Source of the DNA: a bacterium
Lineage (GTDB): Bacteria; Electryoneota; RPQS01
Length of the DNA: 5,192 nt
Assembly (NCBI GenBank): GCA_016702305.1
Contig: JADJEH010000014.1
Span: 1 to 5,192 of the forward strand
Reading direction: 5' to 3'
Shown here: positions 1 to 5,192 of the stretch, piece after piece
Numbering within the stretch: the stretch's first letter is position 1
Layout: every line of letters begins with the position of its first letter
The notes under the pieces: generated by a model
What the model was told of the DNA's origin: nothing
The model's input: only the letters and a program-made list of their open reading frames with translations
The model's database searches: none
Translations under genes and position numbers: made by a program

Positions 1-1522
1 CCTGCGGCCTGCGGAGCAGTTTCGATCATGCTCTGTGTGGCCTCGGTCTCGGCTTTTTGCTGCCGTTCAGCTTCCATCATATCGCGAGACTTGATGCCTT
101 TCGCCTTCACGCCGATGTCGCGCGCGTAATCGCGGAGAAGTTCTTCCACAACGGTCGGGATTACACCCACAGCGGTCTGTGCGGGAGGCGAGGATCGACA
201 CGTACTGGATTTCCAAGTCCGCACCTTGCAACGATTGTGGTGCTTCCGGTAAGAGCCCCATTCGGTCCATAATGGCGAAGATGCGCTTGATCGCGGGGTC
301 GAGGGCTTCGTTCTCAAACCTTTCCAACACAGGACCAAGTTGAACGAGCTTCTCTTCGCGTCGGGCGTCGATCTCCGTTGCGGTCCTGACCGTCTCCAGT
401 TGCGAAATCATCTGGAACAGGTCGTTGTGAAAGAACTCACGGATGCGAAGCTGGACATCGCGAATGTCGGCAGACAGCTCGCCCAGGGGCGGTGCGACCT
501 GATACGCGGGCTTAGCGCCGCCCATTTGCGAAGTACCTGAGACAAAAGTGTGACCGCCAGGCATAAACGCTGTTGGACGATGCTGAGTTGAATGTCAAGC
601 AACATGGGCGGGCGGACCATGTAGTCGAGGGACTGGCCTTTCCGTTTCGTCTCATGCTGAAGCTGGATGACATCACCGAGAGCGTCCATTGCCGGACAGG
701 TCCCGTAGGCGTCATTGGCGGTCAGTTCCCAACGCGGGAAGATACCGGGAAACTCGTTATAGCCTCGGGCTTGCAGCGCGATGTCCTTCGGCCCATTCGC
801 CTCGTAGTAAACCTCGCGGAACTTGAACTTCTTCGGGACCGGGTAGTACGGGCCAAGGTTCGGTTCAATCATGTGTATGAGATCGACATCGTGGAGGCGA
901 TGTGCGCCGCCGAGTTTGAAATTGTTCGCCATTGTCCGCTGACGTTTTCGACCCCCATCCGAAACGACTTGTGGACTTTGGAGCGAAAACTCACGACAAA
1001 AATATTCACGACATGTCGATCGTCCTGGCCGAGGTAGTACTCGCCGAGGGCGTTGTTGTAACAACGGATGACGGACTCTTCGTCTTCATAAATTAACTGA
1101 GCGGCAGAACCGAAGAATACCAAGTCGATATAGGTCAGGGCGAGCGAATTGTAGAAGTTCGACTCAGCCATAATCTGCAACATGCGCCGTTCGACCTCAT
1201 CGAGCCACATGCGGGCGTCGTGATCGACCTCATCTTCATACCCCGGTACACGGAGTTTGAACCACGGACGCGACGGCGAAGTGATGCCGTTCATCATTCC
1301 TGCCGCAAGAACGCGACCTGCCTTCGTGCCAGTGCCGTCCAGAATAGTTCCGTTCTTTCCGACATAACGGCGCTGCTCGTTTTTGGATGAGAGCCAAATG
1401 TAGCGTTTGGGAATGTAGTACTCTGCAAGTTCGCGCCAGACGTGCCACCACGGATACCGATCAGTACGAAGAGCACCGAGAGTGGTATCTAATTTCATGC
1501 GGTACTCTTCACTTATTTTCAT
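1..1522 (-). CDS. T7-type head-to-tail connector (portal) protein, frameshifted, C-terminus cut by window edge
   Basis: Portal proteins form the dodecameric ring at the capsid vertex through which DNA is packaged and to which the tail binds. The start is ATG 1522-1520, seven bases after a TGGAG ribosome site and two bases after the previous stop. About 507 residues are covered, near full length for the family. Recognisable family segments, in order, are YYIPKRYIWL near residue 36, LDGTGTKAGRVLAAGMMNGI, SPSRPWFKLRVPG, LVFFGSAAQLIYEDEE, CYNNALGEYYLG, then FPGIFPRWELT and YGTCPAMDALGDV, and finally MPGGHTFVSG. This is the PF12236 head-tail connector type, from memory of the family. The reading frame changes near 1000 (T run one short), 954 and 936 (compensating pair), 584, and 184 (C run one long). 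After 182 it stays open through ETEATQSMIETAPQAAG to base 1. Family assignment is firm; the exact indel bases are inferred. Confidence 0.93.
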
Positions 1523-1524
1523 GG

Positions 1525-1700
1525 CTATGCTCCACCCAAGAGGGTCTTTTTCTTGACCTCAGCCTTGCGCCCAACGTCGTCGGACGGGAAATCAGCGAAT
1601 TGTACGCCGATGAGACTGCATCATCCGGCATGATCCGCTTCGTGTCAAGCGCACTTATGGGCATTTTGGGCGGCTTTGGGGCCTTGACTTTTGGCATCAT
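1525..1700 (-). CDS. Small linker protein between TerL and portal (58 aa after frameshift repair)
   Basis: The start ATG 1700-1698 overlaps the TerL stop as ATGA and is preceded by AGGAGG. The protein is basic and proline-rich at its N-terminus (MMPKVKAPKPPKMP) and ends, after repair, in KKKTLLGGA followed by TAG 1527-1525. In the raw frame the ORF runs on to an overlapping stop at 1509 inside the portal gene, giving an unlikely tail. Adding one G to the GGG at 1572-1570 restores the KKKTLLGGA ending and places the stop two bases before the portal ATG. I recall small proteins with a similar Lys-rich, LLGG-like C-terminus between terminase and portal in related podoviruses, but their function is not established. 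A minor virion or head-assembly role is only a guess from position. Confidence 0.75.
1530..1537 (-). promoter_or_regulatory. Ribosome binding site of the portal gene
   Basis: GGGTGGAG lies inside the last codons of the upstream 58-residue gene, with TGGAG seven bases from ATG 1522. It supports this start for the portal and suggests that the two genes are translationally coupled. Confidence 0.6.
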
Positions 1701-3180
1701 GTGAGTAGCGCCTCCTGCGCATATGGATTGTAGTCCGGGGTGTATTGGGGAGGAAGTTCTTCACGTTCCGCTTCTGATGGTTGAAAAACATAGTAAGCGA
1801 AGGTGGTAGCAAGTGCATCAGCGAGGTTCGTGGACTTAACTCCGCGCCTACGCATCTCGTTTTTGCCCTCAAGCTGGATTTGCTCTTGCTTGTTTAAGGT
1901 ATAGGTCGGAGAAGTCAACTCATCGACAAGGGTGATGTCGAGGCCCTGAATGCGATCTGGGATCGAACCTGTGACTAACCATTCCTTCATTCGACCCCAA
2001 ATCTCAGCACGCTTGTTGGCGTACTTGGTTCCGTCATTGGGGTCATCATTGTCAGGGCGAGAACCAAAATCAACCGCAAAGACGGGATGCGGAGCATCTG
2101 CAGACGATCGACAACGCCACCGCCGACACCGCCTGAGTCAACCATTACAGCGATGGCATTCCAACGAAGGGCAGCGGCAGCCACACGCGCAGCGGTGCAT
2201 GGTGTCGGCGCCGAAGAGGACTTCAGGCGGAATGGAAACTGCGTCCCTGCCACGACGAGCATAAATGACAGAGGGTCGTCACCGAAACGACCGACATCGA
2301 CGCCGAGGATGATGGGGTCTTGAGACGGAGTTGGCGGGCGTTTTGCTGCCCTCTGTCGCGACCTCAAACGAAATGAAGCTTTCAGCGTCAACACGAGGGA
2401 AGACCCGCGCACACGAACACGGACGAAATCGGAGTCTTCGCCGTAGTCTGTGATCCACTTAGCAATTTGTGTCTTATTGGTCAGGGTGACTTCGCGTGAG
2501 TCAACGGCGCGACTGATCCAGCGATGCTCGAACCGACCTCCCTTGAAGCATTCACGAAAGCGTCCCTTGTTGCGCGTAGGATTTCCAAACACGGCCCAGA
2601 TGATTTGGGTGCTGGCATCGGTCAAAGCGCCCTCAGAAACTTCCCAAATGAGATCGGGGATAGCCGAAGCCTCGTCAAACACCAGAAGAATACGCTTGCC
2701 CTTGTTATGCAGACCCGCGAAGGCTTCGGTATTCCGCTCGGACCAAGGTACCATGTCGAGTCGCCAAGTGTTTTCGTGCGCCGGGTCTTTCGAGTACAAC
2801 TTGGTCGCTATTCATCCGAACATTTGCTGATGGAACAGGCGGAAAACCATTTTTGCCAACTGCGCCCACGTTTTTGTCTTCAACTGTGTTTCAGTGTTGG
2901 CAGTGACGACGCCGATAGTATCCTCGAAAGTGGACATGGCCCACAAGATCAACCATGAGACGAGTGCAGACTTGCCGACACCGTGACCTGAAGTAGTCGC
3001 GAGGTGAACAGCAGTGGCGAAGTCGACCAGACCGTTACCGAGATCTGCGAGAAGATCAGCCTGCCACTGTTCTGGCCCATCTTCATGTTCGAGGTCACCC
3101 GGCTCGCCCCACGGGAACGAAAACAATACGAACCCAAGAGGATCACTGGAGAATGGGGCCAACTCTTCAATGATGTCCAC
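1697..3180 (-). CDS. terL: Terminase large subunit (packaging ATPase and nuclease), frameshifted with one in-frame stop
   Basis: This is the phage DNA-packaging motor, which translocates the genome into the prohead and cuts concatemers. The start is GTG 3180, just after an in-frame TAA and five bases from GAGG. Repaired length is about 494 residues, normal for the family. Visible motifs are the deviant P-loop SGHGVGKS (residues 64-71), Walker B LLVFDE with the catalytic Glu (about 166-170), and the FGNPTRNKGRF coupling region (about 198-208). The RNase H-like nuclease is shown by GVDVGRFGDDP (Asp near 295), VMVDSGGVGGG (near 347) and NLADALATTFAY (near 460). Frame changes are inferred near 2405, 2350, 2274, 2195 and 2085; an in-frame TGA sits at 2814-2812. 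Across each break the other frame carries family sequence, such as VFPRVDAESFISFEVA and SVIYARRGRDAV. Family identity is certain; whether the gene is intact in nature is not. Confidence 0.96.
1711..1716 (-). promoter_or_regulatory. Strong ribosome binding site for the 58-aa gene
   Basis: AGGAGG lies ten bases upstream of ATG 1700, inside the 3' end of TerL. A near-perfect Shine-Dalgarno here, combined with the ATGA overlap, supports the small gene as real and independently translated. Confidence 0.65.
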
Positions 3181-3354
3181 TTAGACCTCGACCGCTTTGG
3201 CTTCAATCAACTTGGACTGGAGCATACGCTTGCGCGCGGCTTCGAGCCGATCGGCGATACCGACAGTGACGTTGACCCTGTTGCGTCGTTGAGGGCCGTT
3301 GCCCGAACGATCGGCAGCGGTCTTGACGACTTCAAGCAACTGTGCGACAGACAT
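3181..3354 (-). CDS. Small protein between TerS and TerL (57 aa), unknown function
   Basis: An intact 57-codon ORF runs from ATG 3354-3352 to TAA 3183-3181, starting MSVAQLLEVVKTAADRSG and ending LQSKLIEAKAVEV. It is charged, rich in Arg, Lys and Glu, and its second half (IADRLEAARKRMLQSKLIEA) looks strongly helical. No membrane segment or signal peptide is seen. It fills the gap between the repaired TerS stop (3360) and the TerL GTG (3180) almost exactly, which is the main argument that it is a gene. The upstream ribosome site is weak (GATAAG next to the ATG), so coupling to TerS translation is likely. I do not recognise the family. Position suggests a packaging accessory protein, but that is inference only. 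Unlike its large neighbours it has no frameshift. Confidence 0.7.
   Translation of the reverse strand: MSVAQLLEVVKTAADRSGNGPQRRNRVNVTVGIADRLEAARKRMLQSKLIEAKAVEV
3184..3189 (-). promoter_or_regulatory. Ribosome binding site of TerL
   Basis: GAGGTC forms the last codons of the upstream 57-aa gene and stands five bases (counting from GAGG) before GTG 3180. Since an in-frame TAA (3183-3181) directly precedes that GTG, translation cannot start further upstream in this frame, so the GTG start is well supported. Confidence 0.5.
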
Positions 3355-3359
3355 CTTAT

Positions 3360-3763
3360 CTACAGTCCATCATCTTCAAGTCGATCCTGAATGATGTCGA
3401 GTGCCGTCGATGCGACTTGGGCCAACTTTCATTTGTTCGAGTGAAGACGATGTCAACCTCTTCGGCATAATGGCGGATCAGGTTCTTCATCGCTGGATCG
3501 GACTGGAGGATGGAAATGCGCGACTCAGTGTAGCCAGTGATAGCGGAAATCTCTCCGGCCGACTTGCCACAGGCGAGGAGCCGGGCCAAGGTCCGGTGGC
3601 GCTCGGACAGTCGCGACAGACTCGACAATTGCTTGGGCTTTTGCACCCCACGTTCAGTTGAAAGCTTGGCGAGGTCGGTCGCTTCAAGCGGGCGGATTAA
3701 GACAGGATCAAGATCCTGCTCGACCCTGCCGTGCGTTTTAAGAATTTCTAATCCGAGTTCCAT
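3360..3763 (-). CDS. terS: Terminase small subunit (DNA recognition), one frameshift near the 3' end
   Basis: The small terminase binds the packaging site on phage DNA and regulates the TerL ATPase. The best start is ATG 3763 (MELGLEILKTHG); GTG 3772 is an alternative adding three residues. The central segment LSERHRTLARLLACGKSAGEISAITGYTESRISILQSDP (about residues 54-92) is a helix-turn-helix of the kind common in phage small terminases, followed by a helical MKNLIRHYAEEVD oligomerisation-like segment. Repaired length is about 134 residues. The raw frame drifts into a Ser/Arg-rich tail after TRTNES. Adding one A in the AAA run at 3429-3427 gives TNEKLAQVASTALDIIQDRL and stop TAG 3362-3360, six bases from the next gene, a far better fit. 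Location directly upstream of TerL supports the call. Confidence 0.88.
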
Positions 3764-3794
3764 GCTTTTCACTTACAACAGATTGCCGGGAAAG

Positions 3795-3923
3795 TCAACC
3801 GGGTATGTATGGGGGAATAATGCCCGCGTACATATCGCAATACTGCCGGTTCCCCCGACAACGTGTTTTGACGCAAGGCGCAGACCCCTGCACGAGCGGG
3901 AATGGTCGGGGAGACATCGCCAT
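3795..3923 (-). CDS. Possible 42-aa ORF between the LamG gene and TerS
   Basis: ATG 3923-3921 has a good GGAGGA ribosome site nine bases upstream, overlapping the inferred end of the LamG gene, and the ORF ends at TGA 3797-3795. It begins MAMSPRPFPLVQG, holds three Cys in its middle (residues 18, 22 and 29) and ends MYAGIIPPYIPG. I do not recognise it. Its support is the ribosome site and the fact that it fills the gap before TerS. Against it are its short length, unusual composition and the known indel errors nearby. If the LamG frame truly runs on to 3769, this ORF is a shadow. Confidence 0.4.
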   Translation of the reverse strand: MAMSPRPFPLVQGSAPCVKTRCRGNRQYCDMYAGIIPPYIPG

Positions 3924-3929
3924 CGTGAA

Positions 3930-4623
3930 TCATCCTCCATAAGCGGTATGAACTGCCGTGGTCAGCGTTGAGCGCGGTCTGATTGCGCGAGCCGGTGAAC
4001 AGCATGAGGTGCCGGATCGAACCGAGGAACGGAGCTGCGTTGTAGCCGTTGTGGCCCACGACAAGTTCGGTAATGTCGGGTAGCGTGGCGGACGTATCGG
4101 CGGTTCCCGCATTGGCACCGTTGACACTGGCGCGGATCGCATCGGTTTCGATGTTGGACGCCCAGGAATAGACTGTGTTGGCGGATAGGGTGGGGCCGCT
4201 GACCTGTGCCTGGGTTCCTGCGGTAATGTTAACCACCGTCCGCGCGACGCCGGACGAGAGGACAAAATGGACCGCATAGTTGTTGGCATCGGACAGCAGC
4301 CTGAACAGGCTCTGGTTCGCCCCGATGGACGTGCGCCGCGACACGCTGACCATGCAGAATGGCGCCGAGATGCCGAGGTCAGCCCATGCGATCTTGACAT
4401 TGTGCGAGGCATCAACGGCGGGGATGAACCCCTTGGCATCGCCAGTCCCGAAGCTGCCGCCCGAGAAAGCCGAGAAATCGCCTTCGCCGCGGCTGGCGCC
4501 ATTCCAGTAATAGCGCCGGTTGACGAAATCGAGATGCATCGACGCGCCGGTGTAGGGAAACCATTGTGGAGTAAAGTTAGCCTGCCCACTCCCGACCAAA
4601 CACCCGCCGAGGCGCCGCAACAT
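3930..4623 (-). CDS. LamG/concanavalin-like phage structural protein (fibre or capsid decoration candidate)
   Basis: The start is ATG 4623-4621, overlapping the upstream stop as TAATG (MLRRLGGCLVGSG). The product is about 230 residues. An N-terminal segment with FPYTGASMHLDFVNRRYYWN resembles the lead-in found on many phage virion proteins. It is followed by a beta-rich, Ser/Asn/Thr-rich domain of LamG type: SLFRLLSDANNYAVHFVLS, VVNITAGTQAQVSG, VYSWASNIETDAIRASVNG and GSIRHLMLFTGSRNQTALN, typical of the beta-sandwich that binds carbohydrate. The raw frame continues to TGA 3769 with an unconvincing tail. One extra base near 3950-3970 would restore an AVHTAYGG ending at TGA 3932-3930, similar to the usual AYYGG-like ends of these domains. 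A role in host surface binding or head decoration is inferred from fold resemblance, not demonstrated. About 220 consecutive codons here carry no frameshift. Confidence 0.72.
3933..3938 (-). promoter_or_regulatory. Shine-Dalgarno GGAGGA ahead of the 42-aa ORF
   Basis: GGAGGA lies nine bases before ATG 3923 and encodes the Gly-Gly that precedes the inferred LamG stop. A stop codon and ribosome site packed together in this way are typical of a phage operon junction, which is part of the reason for ending the LamG gene here. Confidence 0.45.
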
Positions 4624-4934
4624 TATGGTGCCAGTGTGACGGCACACTCGTCACCCCCATTTACGACAAAGTAAACATCACTACCGGCAGGAAGCATTTT
4701 CCGTGTACCCGTTCCGGTCAACGCATTGGGGTTAGTACCGAAGGCTACGTAAACCTGTACGTCGGTTGCCACGTTGGCGACTATGTCACCGTTCTTGAGT
4801 GCGTCCGTTGGCGCCACCGCAGTGGTCTGTTGATTAGACGAAGTCGGGGTGATTGTTTCACTGACCATACTCGACGCGATGAGCGCAGGAAAGTCTTTTG
4901 CGATACGGCCAAACGTGACAGTTGTGGTTGCCAT
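4623..4934 (-). CDS. Small phage protein of 103 aa, probable virion component, function unknown
   Basis: This intact ORF runs from ATG 4934 (MATTTVTFGRIAKDF) to TAA 4625-4623, with GAAAGGA nine bases upstream of the start. The sequence is Thr/Ser/Ala/Val-rich with few charges and ends in a beta-rich stretch: VQVYVAFGTNPNAL, then KMLPAGSDVYFVVNGGDECAVTLAP. No signal peptide or membrane helix is evident. The C-terminal pattern (Pro-Ala-Gly, aromatic-Val-Val, Gly-Gly-Asp, then a hydrophobic strand) is reminiscent of small phage head-fibre or decoration proteins, but I cannot name a family. The TAATG overlap with the LamG gene suggests that the two are made together and may act as a pair, such as an anchor and its displayed domain; that is inference. 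Confidence 0.75.
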   Translation of the reverse strand: MATTTVTFGRIAKDFPALIASSMVSETITPTSSNQQTTAVAPTDALKNGDIVANVATDVQVYVAFGTNPNALTGTGTRKMLPAGSDVYFVVNGGDECAVTLAP

Positions 4935-4943
4935 TTACTTTAT

Positions 4944-4950
4944 TCCTTTC
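4944..4950 (-). promoter_or_regulatory. Ribosome binding site of the 103-aa gene
   Basis: GAAAGGA, nine bases before ATG 4934, overlaps the stop codon of the upstream 57-aa gene (TGA 4951-4949). It fixes the start at the MATTTV methionine. Confidence 0.6.
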
Positions 4951-5122
4951 AGTTACGATAATCTTTATCCCGCATCTCCCGCGCGCGAACGGCGCGCCAG
5001 AAGGCGTCTTTGTTTACACGCGGGCGGTAAAGGTCCTCGATGGCGCCATAGCAGTCAGCATCGCCTTCGGCGTAACCATCATTCCAATATCGGCATGATG
5101 TGTATGAAGTTGGTTGTGGCAT
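4949..5122 (-). CDS. Small ORF of 57 aa, unknown function
   Basis: An intact ORF runs from ATG 5122-5120 (MPQPTSYTSCRYWNDGYAEG) to TGA 4951-4949 (MRDKDYRN). It is hydrophilic and rich in Tyr, Asp and Arg, with two Cys (residues 10 and 24) and two Trp, and has no membrane segment. The C-terminal half (DAFWRAVRAREMRDKDYR) looks helical and charged. A modest AGGT lies nine bases upstream of the ATG. The stop overlaps the ribosome site of the next gene, which is operon-like packing and the main support for reality. I do not recognise the family and propose no function. Confidence 0.62.
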   Translation of the reverse strand: MPQPTSYTSCRYWNDGYAEGDADCYGAIEDLYRPRVNKDAFWRAVRAREMRDKDYRN

Positions 5123-5125
5123 TGC

Positions 5126-5192
5126 TTAGTACCTGTTACAGAAATTGTTTGAACGAAACATGCGCCGCATCGGCCAGCGGTAGATCATGGCA
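5126..5192 (-). other. Window edge: possible 3' end of an upstream gene, frame undecided
   Basis: Two minus-strand frames are open from the right edge. One ends at TAA 5138-5136, with last residues LADAAHVSFKQFL. The other ends at TAA 5128-5126 and includes a possible ATG at 5188. Either could be the C-terminus of an upstream gene and both leave a short gap before ATG 5122. The first looks slightly more protein-like, but there is too little sequence to choose. Confidence 0.3.

Noticed and set aside
573..1037. 154-codon plus-strand ORF
   Set aside because: It lies fully antisense to the portal gene, has no ribosome site, and the opposite strand carries clear family motifs.
1387..1704. 105-codon plus-strand ORF with a hydrophobic Gly/Leu/Phe-rich C-terminus that could look like a membrane segment
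   Set aside because: It is antisense to the Pro/Lys-rich start of the 58-aa gene and to the portal start, and the hydrophobic tail is a by-product of that sequence.
2812..2814. TGA read as Trp (alternative genetic code)
   Set aside because: TGA serves as a plausible stop elsewhere here (TerL end, the 57-aa ORF at 4949) and Trp codons in these genes are TGG, so a local error or mutation is simpler.
3004..3390. 128-codon plus-strand ORF
   Set aside because: It is antisense to the TerL start, the 57-aa gene and the TerS end; the minus-strand genes explain the sequence better.
180..3430. Programmed ribosomal frameshifting as explanation for the split genes
   Set aside because: There are too many sites in both directions, including compensating pairs, and they lie in terminase and portal genes, where such recoding is not expected.
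3537..3971. 144-codon plus-strand ORF
   Set aside because: It is antisense across TerS and the LamG end, has low-complexity Arg/Ser composition and no supporting ribosome site.
3930..4589. 219-codon minus-strand ORF in the LamG +1 frame
   Set aside because: Most of it is Arg/Pro/Ser-rich shadow sequence. Only its last residues (AVHTAYGG) appear real, as the C-terminus of the LamG protein after a one-base indel.
4267..4674. 135-codon plus-strand ORF
   Set aside because: It is a shadow of the long uninterrupted LamG reading frame on the minus strand.
1..5192. CRISPR array, tRNA, insertion sequence, attachment site or strong terminator hairpin
   Set aside because: By eye I found no spaced direct repeats, cloverleaf, transposase motifs, terminal inverted repeats or GC stem followed by a T run. 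Short imperfect stems could be missed without a folding program.

Overview
This window is a stretch of tailed-phage (or prophage) DNA. Everything that can be supported is encoded on the minus strand, so the genes read from the right edge to the left edge. The core is a DNA-packaging and portal cassette: terminase small subunit, a small ORF, terminase large subunit, a 58-residue linker protein, then a T7-type head-to-tail connector (portal) that runs off the left end. This gene order, and a portal of the PF12236 type (T7-like connector), fit a podovirus-like phage of a proteobacterial host. The host itself cannot be read from the sequence. No integrase, tRNA or host gene is visible, so free phage and prophage cannot be told apart.

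Layout in transcription order. 5192-5126 is the possible tail of an upstream gene. 5122-4949 is a 57-residue unknown protein. 4934-4623 is a 103-residue protein that looks like a small virion component. 4623-3930 is a LamG/concanavalin-like protein, probably a fibre or decoration protein. 3923-3795 is a possible 42-residue ORF. 3763-3360 is TerS. 3354-3181 is a 57-residue unknown protein. 3180-1697 is TerL. 1700-1525 is the 58-residue linker. 1522-1 is the portal, lacking its extreme C-terminus. Genes abut or overlap (TAATG at 4623, ATGA at 1700, TAA-GTG at 3181) and several have clear Shine-Dalgarno sequences, as expected of one late operon. No gene-free stretch longer than about 30 bases is left.

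The most striking property is technical or evolutionary. Most of the larger genes are broken into two or three reading frames, yet the protein family signature continues across each break. I place about a dozen single-base indels, mostly in short homopolymers (for example GGGG read as GGG), several of them in compensating pairs, plus one in-frame TGA in TerL. Between the breaks the protein sequence is well conserved, including all visible terminase motifs. The best explanation is uncorrected indel error in the source sequence (single-molecule reads or thin coverage); a decaying prophage is the alternative. The protein descriptions below are therefore of frameshift-repaired genes, and naive ORF calling would give a misleading picture. 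I see no evidence for a novel defence or mobile system here.
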